In this document: positions 46,450 to 58,800 of the stretch, in pieces
Position numbering within the stretch: the first letter of the stretch is position 1
Layout: every line of letters begins with the position of its first letter
Assembly (NCBI GenBank): GCA_000469685.2
Contig: LS997562.1
Location: 9,686,007-9,750,006 of the forward strand
Length of the DNA stretch: 64,000 nt
Reading direction: 5' to 3'
Origin: Haemonchus contortus
Lineage: Eukaryota; Nematoda; Chromadorea; Rhabditida; Trichostrongylidae
The notes under the pieces: model-generated
What the model was told of the DNA's origin: nothing
The model's input: the letters and a program-made list of their open reading frames with translations, nothing else
Databases searched by the model: none
Made by a program: the position numbers and the translations under genes

Positions 46450-47397
46450 CGAGATTTCTCGTGATTTATATAGCATTCATACAGAAGGCTTTTAAACGAT
46501 ACGGAGAAGAAAATTTAAAGAAAGACAAACCAGGAAGAGGAAAGGATAGTGTTTCCAAAGATAGGACCATTAAAATGGTCTGTCTGCGGATCGGCCTTGA
46601 TTTGTGGTGACCCATCGAGGCTGTCAGTGAGGCGGTTTTCAAGCAAAAGCTTGATCACCGTTTTTATCGTATGCAGATGTGCCGCTTCAATTCCGATCTC
46701 AACAAACGGTGAAGGGCCAAAAAATGCAGAAATTGGTAGCTCACTCAAGTGGAGACACGCAACCCTTCATCGTTCTCTCTAATTAAAAATTTTTTATGAA
46801 AAAACTATTCCTCAACAAATAAAACGATCAGCTTCTGCGAACATAGAACGTGCAATCTCCCACAAAAAAGTTGCTGTCAGAACAACAAGATCTGCGCTCA
46901 AAGGGTGTTGGTGTTCTGATGGATGTACTGGAGCACTGATTCGATACCATCTTCGGAAACAGCTCGTAGTTTCCTCAACAGGACGGCACTACAGCCCACA
47001 GTTGCAAGCTCGCTCGCTAGCGGTGCCGACTCGAGCTGCCCGACTTCACTAGCAAGAGGAATGGCCATTCCGCTTCACAGATCTTAAGTCACTTGACTCG
47101 TTCATATGATCCCTGATTAGAAGAGGGCCTGTCGGATTTGCAGCCCCAGTTTGGGATTCTAAAAAACAAGACTCAAGATGGGCAGGAAAGAAATGGAGGA
47201 TGCCTGCGGGCAACACGCAAGGAGTTTGAGAGCAAACTTTGAGCCTCTATCCGCGCTCATGGGGGATATTTTGAAATGTGATTGTGGCATGTTGTAGCAC
47301 ATGTTAGGAAACGTGTATATGTATTTCATTGTCATTCTCAGCTGAGAAGCTCAAATATATTGCCATGAATCGACGCCCGTAATTTTGGAGCATCCTG
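46450..47397 (+). mobile_element. Degenerate mariner-like element, copy 2, left end missing
   Basis: Head-to-tail after copy 1. It matches the body of the other copies from the AGACAAACCAGGAA block to the right end (GGAGCATCCTG then TA). The left terminal repeat is absent; the exact left border is approximate. It contains the same transposase relic with a CCCGACTTCACT block and many stops. Confidence 0.7.
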
Positions 47398-47653
47398 TAT
47401 ATGTAGGGCTGTAAAACGGAGTGAAAATAATGAAAGGCGCTTGGTATAAGTCGCCAAAACCTTTTCATCATTGCAAAAGTTGTGTAAACAGTCCATGTGC
47501 TCGATGATCTTGAGGATCGGACAGATCTAATGATGCAGTAACTAGATCTACTAACCTTCCAAATTATACATGCATAGCTATGCGAAGAAACCTAAAACTG
47601 TTGTAAAAAATAAGACCTATGCATCCGTGGAAATTCTGTCGAAATGAAAAAAA

Positions 47654-50600
47654 TTACTGGCGCAATGAAATCGGTGTACTGTCTCGTTCGTCATCTACCC
47701 GTCGTAAGAGCTTTTCCTTGAGGCTGAATAGTTTCGTACTGAGAAATTCATTGACATCGTGACTGAAGTAGAATTTCTTCAGTTCCGCGGCAATCTGAAA
47801 ACACAACAAGCCTTCTTTGATACATTTGGAAGCAGTATTCGAATATAGGCCATTTTATACGTTGTTAGACAAGTCTTCCACTTCCTGATTGAGAGTTGCT
47901 GTCATATTTGACCAACCCCAGAACCGTTCCACCTTCCATTCCAACCTATGCAGATCGTCCATTATCTAAAGCAGTTCTTATTAATGATACGTCCCAATCG
48001 CTTGAACTTCAGCCATAGTCTGCGGTAGCAGCCGGCTGCACTCTTCACTGATTTCGTGAGCGTGAGTGCCTATGAGAGCCTCCGAAAACATAGCACAATT
48101 CAAAATTAAGCTAACATCGTCTGACTTACCAATTTGAAGAGCTCTTTGCCCTTGAAATCGCACACCTTCAAAAAGGCATCTCTATGAGGAATGTATGTCA
48201 TATTTTCTATTCTTGTCGACGCAGATACTAGCTGATCCATTTTATCTGGGCAGTGCAATATATCCTAAAATGCCGCCTTGCAAAGAAATAAGAAAATCAA
48301 AAACAAAAATAAAAAAATTTATTGGCGAGAAGCAATAAAAAGAGGTTGGTGCTCTTGCTAGACCAGCCTGAGCTATTGGACTTGAGGTCAACCCTGCCGA
48401 CCAAAGAGGTTGGTGCTCTTACTGAGCTTGAACCAATAGCCCGAGCTCAGTAAGAGCACCAACTGCAAGGGACGCCATCGTGATTATGGTTTTTTCAAGC
48501 TCAGAATATCTCCGCTCATTGCTGACATAAACCCAAATTAAGGGAAAAAAGGAGCAAGGCTGATGAGTGCGCACTTCTCTGACCTACGACCGGAAAAAAA
48601 ATCAAAGAAGAATGGGAAGGAAAAACGAAGTATACCAAGGCTTCAAGGTGGAACAACAAAAAACCAAACCAAAATTCGACAAAATAAAACATCAAAACAA
48701 AAAACAAACCCTGACATAACTCCACATCTCATTGCGATCACGTGTAACATCTTGAATATATACGAGATCAGTGACTAACGATGGAGTTGAGATTGCCAAC
48801 AGTTCACATAATGGTGCATGATGCATGTAACGTTGCCATCCAGTAAGAATTATGCCTCCAACACGTCCACTGATACTCTACAGAAAATGCGATTAAGAAA
48901 AAACGCTCTTCATAGTTTTCGATTATAGGCAATGGAGCCTTGATCCATGAACGGACGCGAGCAGTCGCGCAGCGTGAAGATAAAACAAATCAAAAACAGA
49001 GATAAATACCTACATCTTTATGATCCCTGTATAGCTTCACATAGGACATATGATTTCGCAAATACCGATCGAGGTCGATGAAGTTTTCGCCTTTGGAGCG
49101 GGCTCCTTTGAAGGCACTCGCAAAGTAGATGGCAGGGAAGACCTAAAAAACTATCTAATGATTTAGGTAAATTGCAAGAAATTCAAACTGGTAGCTCTCA
49201 GAAACAAAGTGGTTTAAAAAAAGGGAATATCGTCGACTTTTGCCATAAATCTTGATGTCCTGAGCTTCTTTTCTCGACAAATTGTTGTTGATCACCTGTG
49301 ACAATCTTTCAAACAGTCCTGGTGGGAAATAGCCTTCTTCCGTGACATCAATTTTATAACCCCATACAACTGGAGTGATCAAATCTCCCAATCCAGCTGA
49401 ACGCATATCTTCCACCAGTGATTTATCGAACATATCGTTCCAAGCAAAAACCTCCTTGAAACCGGCACTCTTTGCAAGACGGGCGACCCTGGAAACCATT
49501 GTAATTGAGGCTTCTCGGGAGAAAGGCTGGAAACGTCAGAATTTACTTGGCTATATGAGTAAGCTTCAACTTTTCGATAGCTCTACTCGGGTCGCCCAAA
49601 TCCATTCGGGTCAGACGAGTGCGGCACCTGTCGTCTTCAGCGATATGATACGCTTCATCGGCACCAACGTGTATTCGTTTTGAATGTGGGTGAAGTGTAC
49701 GGATCTACAAAGAGATTTCATAAAAGGATGGCAATATTGATTGGGTTGAACACCTTAGACGAATCGATTATTCAAAGAAAACTAGTGAAGGGACCCCTCC
49801 ACAAACCTGATTGATCATAGTTTCTATCACTTCAATCGAACGCTCATCCGATGGACAAATGGTATCATCCTGAAACATCAACTGTGGCATAGATGCAATG
49901 AATTCGAGCATATAAATCCCTACTCAAAGCATCAACGACTATACACTCCCATAGAAACCTTCACAGAAGCATTCACTGTTCAAATTAAATCCGAGCCCAG
50001 AAAATTTAGATGCGTGCGCCACTTGCAGCAAAAAAAAGCCTGGAGAGCCTAGCAAAGACCAGAAGGGAGGAGGAACATACGGCAAGCATCCCATGAAAGT
50101 GCTACACGAAAAGCAGTAGCCGGCCAATTTTCTAATAGCATCTAAGCCTAAATGGAACCATAGAGACGCAATTGCGAGTAATAGTCACGAGGTAAATAAA
50201 GCTCTGCTGGTCAATGCCAAATCCCAAGGCCGGATGTTGTGAACACAATTTTTGCTAGGAAACTGAAACTTCTCTACGGTAAAAGAGTCGTTGAAAGAAA
50301 GGTTTCGATTGAGCTACTACCTCTGAATGAGGAAGAAGACGAGTTCTTCGTCTTTTTCTTTTCTCGAATAGACCCCTTTCAGGTGAACCTTCCGAAGATT
50401 GAGCATGTCAAGACGTCACAGACACTGCTCTATTACCTTCGATTGGAGAGGATAGCAATCAGAGTTATTTTACCGCGCTCGCTCCTACTCTTTTCAATCA
50501 GGCCCTGTCATCATCACGCTCGCTCCAGCGGAGTGAAGTTCCATTAGTTCTGTCTTCGGTACCACCCAACTCGACCCACATTCAACGTTCGTGTGAGAAC

Positions 50601-53600
50601 CATAGAATGGCCTCAGCAGCATTCCTCCGAACTTTGGGGCAAATCAGTAAGGTTAGAGAATTTTGTTTTCAAGATTCATCTTCAAAACTTTCCTTTTAAT
50701 AATAAGGCGGTTTTCGCTGTAAGATTCTAAGTCCTAGTCTTTCTTCTGGAAAGGAATTACCGGCAACGACTGGTAGAAAGAGAATGCGGTAGAATGAGCC
50801 TAGCAACATCAGTTCCTCCATTGACAATCACTTGATCTCCTCTACAGCGCTGAAGGGACGAGTCTTCAGAGCACATTGACGATTTCTGTTTCATCACCGC
50901 TATAAGTTAATCACGTCGTCGCCCTTCCTACGAAAAGGTGCTTGGAAATAAGTACTGTCATGAAAAAGGAGTCGAGAGAAACAGCCCCAAGCTCGCACAA
51001 CGAGGCACCGATGGAAGTTATAAAAGAAGGAATTGTATAGGGAGGTAAAGTATGATACTAAGTGATGACAACACATGGTACGAAAAATATGGAAAAACGT
51101 AATATATATAAGCCACACGGGACCCCAATGCTCGATTTCGATGCCCCGAGGAGGTGAAAGCACATCGATCACCGGCTGTTAGATAGTATTCCAATGTGCA
51201 ATGGTCCGCGAACCTTGAATCGACATAACTCCGGCCCGAAGGCTATGAATGGGCCCGTCGGAGATTACCAGTTACATGACCAAAATAAGTGTTTCTTACC
51301 TATCAATGGGAACCTTTTTTGAATAATGATGGTTTGCATTCACCAATCTTTGAGAAAAACAAGAAGAAAAGAGAGAAAAGTGGATAAAGAGCGGCTGAAA
51401 ATGGAAGTAAAGGACAAGTAAGGGAAAATTGAAACGCTGCTAGAAAAAACTGCATGGAAGCATTATGAAACCAACACACAAACATCCACACGTGCATGCA
51501 AAGGCGATCGAGGAAGGTAAAAAATTGAAGCCAACGCGATTTCAAACCTTGCTCTCTTCACGACATCAATAACAATAAGCGAGACATGCTACAACACTTG
51601 TGAACAACACTGTGATAACTACCGCTGGACTTCATCCGTATGAATTCTTCGATGAGTCTTCTGATTCACCTGAAACATGACGATGGCATTTACCATGCGG
51701 GTGCTCGTTCTGTGACTACGTGCAGTGTGATTTAAGGTCGACTGTTAGACGTTAGAATTCAAAAGGTCAATTAGAACATAACAACAAAATATAGACGATA
51801 TTAGTTCAAAGCTAGTTATTACGGGCTGCCAACACAAGGTGCTGAGTTATGGGCGGCGGAACGCTTGAAGTAAGGAGTGAAGTCAACCTTTCAAAAGTTG
51901 AATTCACACCTGTGCTCTTGGCAAGCAAATGCGGTCAACAAAACAAAAGCGAGACAGTTTTGTGGGTTGTTTTAAGAAAAATATATGAAGATTTTACTCC
52001 GAAATTAGGTCTGGAAAAAGAGAGCTCAAACGGACTGCATGATCAAAGTTCAAAACCAAAAGTAAAAGTGGGTGATTCGTCCTTGCCGCTAGTGGAAAAT
52101 AATTAGTCGGAAACTGATTAGGATAAAATGGTGAAGGAAGGTGAACCTCAGACTTATTCTAAGGAAATCTGCTCGCTTTCAGTCATCTATACTGCTCCAT
52201 TATAAGTTTTCTCATCAATCCTAGGAGCAACTCCGACAAACTAATACGCAAGTGGTAATCAAAGGCCGAACTTAACAGAAGGGAACAGATAAACTCTTGT
52301 AAAACAGTCATAATCCCTCCTAGAAAAGGAAGAAAAAGAAGAAAATCAAGAAGGAAAATAAGAAAACGAAGATTGAGAAGAAGAAGAGGACGAAGGCGAA
52401 GAAAATGACTCGGAGAAAATCATAGCAACCAAGAACACGACTGATTATTGTGTGTTTGAAAAAAGTGAAGAAGCAGAGCTTGAGAGAAGTAACTACTGTA
52501 CAGAGTTTACAACAATAAAACACTTCGAGCCAGTTTCAAAAAAGTGGTGGGTCGAAGAGAAGCTACAAGAAACTGAAATCTCAAAACTCAGTGAAATACA
52601 AAATTAAACTTTGCGGACCAAATATGGACTAATCAAACCAGAACAACGAAATCTGCGGTCTAAAATATGTGAAAAACCCTTTAAAAAATCCAAAAAATCA
52701 AAATCAAAGTCAAAACGTACCGCCAACGGAGTTTCTCTCAAATGAGAGAATCGTGAGTGTTTCAAAATGAATTCCATGTGACCAAATGTTTGCACTAGTG
52801 GTATGATTTCCAAATTATTGGCGGCAGCTAGCTGAAAACCATTCGACGTCAGAGTTTGATGCCACCATCGTTTCCAGGATGAAAGAATGAAGTTCTTGGC
52901 GTTAATCGATGCCGTTTTGAAGTGGGCCAGCATATTTCCATTTGAAGGCGTAGTAAAGTCTTGAGTGCATATTCAGCCGATAAAATGGCTCGCCGTGACT
53001 ATGTACAATCCTACGCTTTTATCCTCCGTCTAGTACCGATTAATCGACCCCTGACAACGGAGGGCTTAGTGGTGTAGACGGATGTCGATCGGGATCGACT
53101 CCCCGCCCATTCGCCACAACATCACCACCACCCGTTTCTAGGATACTACTATAGGATACTACACAAACGGGGTAGTGAACACTTGAATGGCCACTGAAGT
53201 CACTGCACAACTAGCCATGTAACTACGCCTTCCAATTCCCTTATCACTATTTCTTTCTATCGAATGCTATCCTCCATCAACCATACACTGCGTAGAAAAA
53301 AAAAAACAAAATTAAAGAAAAAGGTGAAAAAGGAAAAAAGAAAGAAGCCTACCCTGTTGATATCTCTAACATTCGCTTCGCTATAGTGTTGTACCCTCTT
53401 CACCTGAACAATCTATACTTTGTAGAAACAAAGGAGAGCTTTCTTTCAATGTTTTCTTGAAAATTATCACCTTCTCCAGCTCCCCTGAATATGGAAACAT
53501 ATCCTCGTATTCCATTAACACTCCATGAACTCCGAGACTTCTCAAAAGCGGGAAAAACCATTCATATACACTCATCAAAGGTGGAGCACCTTTAAGGTCA

Positions 53601-54244
53601 AGATGAACTATGGCCTGTAAAAAATCTTCTCCTAAAATAAAAGCAAGAAAACATAGAAAATTGAAAACAGTGAACCAGTGGGCATGAGTGGCGCATTTTC
53701 GATGTTGCTTGATCATGGCCAGCCCCTCAGAATTTTCGGGGCCATTGTTTGTTTCGGCACAATCTGGGGAAAAGCCCCAATGGAACAAAGTATACCGCTA
53801 GAGGGCAACAAAACACCTTCATCCATCTCTCACACTACCTTAAGGATGCTAGAAAGAAGTCAAATTATTTCTAACACCACCCACACCGTAACACTAGTTT
53901 ACAATACTTCCATAAGAGACTGCCTCAGAAGCTAGCAAATGAGTTAACGAAAAAACTCCCAAGTATTTGTAAGCATAGCACGCGGGCAGATGCGACGCGT
54001 GAAGCCCAGGGATTTATCCAGGGTTCTATTGTGCGGCCAGAACCACAAATAGAAATCTATTTACTGTACTTACCTGCGCAAACGGTTGTGGATCGAAAGG
54101 ACCGCCAACTTTTTTTCGAGGCGTCACTGCACTATCTGCTATATCATCCTGTCGTAGCGAGAAAACTATAAACACCAGTATACAGCTGATTGCAAACACC
54201 CATGACACCCGTCGTATTCCATGATATCTGCTCGAGGAGAGCAT
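47654..54244 (-). CDS. HEXD: HEXD-type hexosaminidase, GH20, type II membrane protein
   Basis: Beta-N-acetylhexosaminidase of the hexosaminidase D branch. Exons: 54244-54074, 53614-53471, 53403-53353, 52831-52721, 49869-49807, 49704-49547, 49488-49296, 49142-49014, 48877-48710, 48264-48130, 48079-48008, 47965-47861, 47794-47654, giving about 546 aa in one frame. N-terminus: basic residues then a hydrophobic segment ([18 protein letters not shown], about 15-32), a signal anchor that human HEXD lacks; Golgi nematode hexosaminidases of this branch are known type II proteins. Domain marks: [29 protein letters not shown], and the catalytic Asp-Glu pair in [10 protein letters not shown], then [12 protein letters not shown] role in trimming terminal GlcNAc or GalNAc from glycans is inferred. 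The donor at 48008 is weak (GTTCAAG), chosen for phase. An acceptor-like TGACAG at about 54272 may be a trans-splice or upstream-exon site. Confidence 0.88.
48410..48462. other. Hairpin with perfect 19-bp stem in a HEXD intron
   Basis: TTGGTGCTCTTACTGAGCT and its exact complement are separated by 15 bases. A second copy of the left arm (GAGGTTGGTGCTCTT) lies about 65 bases to the left (around 48343-48357). It lies in the intron between exons 48877-48710 and 48264-48130. It could be a small MITE remnant; as a miRNA precursor the stem is short. Confidence 0.75.
53020..53125. repeat. Possible diverged SINE fragment
   Basis: Pieces such as GTCTAGTACCGATTAAT and GGATGTCGATCGGGATCGA resemble the body and head of the SINE at 59892-60194. 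It lies in the HEXD intron left of exon 53403-53353. Weak, by eye only. Confidence 0.35.
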
Positions 54245-55840
54245 ACGTACTCCTCGACACTTGTTGGTCACCTGTCAATGCAAATATTCAAAGAAATACA
54301 AAGACATTAACGACTTCCATTGAAAATACAACAAAACAGATAGATAATGCGACCAGACGAGTGAACGTTTAACAAAATAAAACTACCGTAATAATAGCAT
54401 TTATCATTATTATGACAATACATCATCATAATGCACTCGATTGCATGGAATCACAGCATAATCAAGGGCGAACGCACCGGTGGCCCAAATCAAACAGATC
54501 TACGTCAGATAACGAACGTTTAGGAGGGACCAGCGACTATAATAAAAAAATTTAGCTATTAGTACAATCGAGAGGAAATCTTTTGATAAATTACGAGTCA
54601 CATCATCATTTACTGCAAAAAGTACGAAAAGCATATACACAGAAATCAATCGATACTCAACAACAATGAGAATTCTCTGCAATTACTTAGAGAACAGCAT
54701 AGGAACTGACTATATTTCTCTATTTGGCTGTATTTTTTTTAACCGTAATCGTCCACTTACTCTTCATAGTCACAAAAACAAAACATTGAATTTGAACACT
54801 AAATTAGCCGCTTCTCCCTTGCTACTACTTGCCGCTTTGTGTCGCGAAGTATAGACGCCAAGAGTATGCCTACTCTCGACGTCAATGCTTCATGGCACTG
54901 TCGAGGCGCGACAAAAAGTGGAGAACACAACTCTTATCGCTAAGTATTAACAAGAGAAACGAACTAATACAACGATTGTTATGATTCACGCATTTATTAG
55001 TAAAAAATCGCAAGATCATATCGCGAGTTTACTACTTGAGGCAAGCGACATACTGGCGGTGGGAGTATGCAGGCGTTCAGCGTCATTCCGCCGCTACGCA
55101 CCCGCTCGCGTCTCAGTGAACAATTTTCGCGCTCATTTGCAGAAATTCAAACTGATAACGCTTTGGTACAGCTATAACAGCGACAGCTCAATGAAAAAAA
55201 TGTTTCCCACCGGCACACGGAAGGGCTACAAATTTGGTGCTGTGGCATTGTACGAAAACTCTGGGTGGGCCCAGGTTACCGATGAAAAAGTAAATAAGTA
55301 GAGCGACGTCACTTTAAAAGCAAAATTACACGAGGATTAATACATTGTGGCAACATAGCATACCTGCTCTCAATCGGCAAATATTAACAGATAGTCTCTA
55401 CGAGCAGAAGGAAGGGAAAACGTTCGGTACGTTCACCGATGAAAATTTCAGATAGCAAGCAGGAGCAGAAAACAATCTAACGCACAACTAGCGCTATACC
55501 ATTGCTCTTCAAGAAGTCATCAAGTGCTACATCCTATGAATTTGTAAACAAACAAGTACGAAAGAGGCGGGGCAAGAATTAATTCACGTAAGAGCTGGCA
55601 CTGTGCCAGCTTGGGCTAGCAATACGAAAGGACCCGTAACACATACAATGACAATGAAAACACTCGCAAAAAAAGGAAGAGCTCGAGATGAATAAAAAAG
55701 AGAGTACAGAGTAAGGAAATAACGTACTTCATTGAAGCATTAGATTTAGAATTACAGCACTCACCGAGCACAGATTGATTCCTCACAAACCTGATGTCAC
55801 CACCTTCGACGGCATTCTCAAGCTTCACATCTGTGAGCTC
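54245..55840. other. Intergenic stretch between TRAPPC10-like and HEXD-like genes, no gene found
   Basis: About 1.6 kb that should hold the 3' UTR of the TRAPPC10-like gene and the promoter of the HEXD-like gene. A plus-strand frame at 54981-55301 (106 codons) has no recognisable family and no splice-supported extension; I leave it uncalled. Confidence 0.45.
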
Positions 55841-58800
55841 TCAGTCGAACAGTTTGCCTAGTTTGTGCTTGAGTCCTTTCTTTTGCTCCACTGGTTCTTG
55901 TTCGGTTTGGCATGCGCCCAGCACTCTGATTTGTTTCCCACCCGTGCGTAGAAAAGACGGTAACAGATTTCCGGGTAGAATGTCCACACCTTCTGTCCAT
56001 GTCTCGCCGAGTCGTGGCTAAATTTCAAAAATAAAACCTTAGTCAAGAAATAGAGATAAAAGTTGGCTGATCAGTTTTGTGTGGGAAATTCCCGCATCAG
56101 AATTGTGAAGGCGTCTTGGAAGCGCATGGGGCCTATTCAATGGTTTGCGATGACCAGCCGATGAATAAGGCAGTGCCTTATTTCTCACGGATGGCCCTGG
56201 TGCCACCTGAACCTCAGAGGGATGGAAGACTTGGATGGTCTGGGCGAGAAAATCCAGGATTCGAATGTGTGACCATGCGTGTGTGAGAATGAGCCAAGTG
56301 TTACTGCACCACCTCCGCTTCCCGATAACACAATTCGATTAAATTGGAAAACTAAGACCACACCAATGATATTCTCTGAGGAACATATCACAGCCGAAGA
56401 GACCGATGATGAGAGCGATTGGTTTTTTTTTCTTGCCGAAACACTTAATGGGAACAAGATTTATGTTCCGTAAACGTTGAATCACAACCTTCGGTGCGGC
56501 CAGACGTCAAAAAACGCTGCTCTTTTTGAACGACATTCTTCTATCACCTGCCAGATGCCAGTCAACGGTGGCACGGCATTACACCTAGCCTAGCCACCCA
56601 TTCCTAGCCATCCATTTTCCAAAAAAGTTTGTAAACTAAATAATACTAATATAGCACTACGCACTGCTAAACCTGTTTCTTGAGATACGCAATAGATTCG
56701 GCGGGAAGCAGATCTTAGAATTTTCGAACCCAATGACCCAGTGTATCCGATAGAAAGTGTTTTTATAATTTCGGATACGGCATACCGACGTCATAAGATG
56801 AATTGTGTGATTAGCTTACCATTAGACGAAACTAAGTTTCAGGCATGCTTAGACTACACATACATCTAGCTTAACGCAATCCTACATGAAACTAAAAAAA
56901 CTCTTTCAACATAGAATCAAAACAGAATAAGTTCTATAAAGCTCGTTACCGCTCAACTCGAAGGAGCGCTGTGAAAATAGACTCCATTTCGAATCCCATT
57001 ATCTCCAGTCTATCTATTTACAGTAGCGCTCAAAAGTCTTCGGTGAGATGCTTTCACGCTTTTTCGTTCATAATTTTTTTCTTAGCAGACCAAATCGCGC
57101 GAAATTTGGATATGTTTAACTAGAGCATATTTCACCCTACCCAACAGTAGTTGACTGCGAAGCTGCAGTATCCACAAATGGAGCAAGGTGTTTGTTGCGG
57201 TAGCAGATTTTGCCAAATGTAAAGTAGTTAACGTCTGCACCTATTCCCACCTAATGTGCGTTTTTCTCATCTACTGTGTTCGGCATTACCGATCGTACAC
57301 TTTAGACATGACAAAAAGGAAAGAGATTCTAGAAGGACCACCATCTGTATCTTCAGTCGGTTTTGAGTTCATGCTCTTTGGAATATCTGGAACATGATCA
57401 GACTGCAGGTTAATAGTGGTAAATATTCACAATACATCCACGCTCCGAATATAGCAATTTCGCTTGATTAGATCCAATAGGAAAGAAGTTACGACTGGAA
57501 AGTGCGGCTGAAGAACCATTTCACCGAAGACTTTTGAGCGCTACTGTATCTGTACTGCCAAAGTGCCCATTCTATTAGCACAATAACAGACCCGAATTCA
57601 ATGTCCCATGTATCCGAAAGTCAATAAGGTGATTATCAGGAAGTCTGGATTGAACCCTTTCAAATCAGATTTCTGAGTACCATCTACAGAGGGGGTTCAA
57701 TCAAGCCCCGAAGAAAGCATTGATTGAATTATTTTTCTAACTCCACAGAACAACATTCCTAACACAACTGCGCCCTTCAATTCTGATCAAATGAAACCGG
57801 TTTAAAAGTATAAACCGAATTATCAATGGAAGCTTATACAGGGTGTCCCAAAATTATTTGCGCCAAAGTTCAGAAACTTTTAAGGTACAAATAACATATC
57901 AAATTCGCATAACCTGTGATTAATTAGTTGCATAAGAAGGTTTCCTTGCAATATGCATGGCTACTGATGTGAAACTCCGAATATCTTTCAGATGGAGGAG
58001 GCTCATTCAATGCCACTTGCAGTCATTGACGCGCGAGAAGTGGAAGGGCGTTATGAAATTCTTTGGGATTTTTCTAATAACCGTATAAGGGCTATTAAAC
58101 GATATAGAAAAGAAGATTGAATCAGAGACAAACCAGGAAAGATAGAAAGGTAGAATGTTTCTAAAGATAGGACTATTAAAATGGTCCGTCTGCCAATCGG
58201 TCGGGATCCTGGGTGAACCATCAAGAGGAAGTCAACGGGCACGGCCTACAGGAGTTATCGCGATGGAAGAATGTCATGCAGAAGCCTCACTACCATTCCT
58301 ATCGTATGCAGAAATTTCGCTTCAATGTCGATCTCAACAGATACTGCAGGGCCAAAAATGCAGAAAGTCGAAAGTGATGGCACGAACCCCTTCGTCGTTT
58401 TTTCTTGTCAGGAAATTTTTTAAGATAAAGCCATTTCTCAAAAACCAAAGCGTTCGCGTTCTGGAAAGAAACGCCTAGCGTGTAATATCTCACAAAATGG
58501 TTGCTATCAGAATAGTAAAATAATCTTCTCCGAGGAAATCACTGGCGTGGGTAAGCCGCTCGTGGTTTCTTCGGTGCAGGCGTGAAAATTGACCAAGACC
58601 AGTACTCGAACAGCGTACTGATGGGTGTGATGAAGAGTTGATTCAACTACAATTCTTGAAACATCTCGTAGTCCTTCCAGCAGGACGCTACTCTAGCCTA
58701 CAGAGCCAAGCTTGCCCGCGAGTGGTGCCGACGACAGCTGCCCGACTTCATTGGTGAAGCGGAACGGTCATCCCATTTCCCAGAATACGACTCATTTGAA

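Noticed and set aside
54981..55301. 106-codon plus-strand frame upstream of the HEXD-like gene
   Set aside because: No family, no splice support, no codon pattern that stands out; possible but unsupported.
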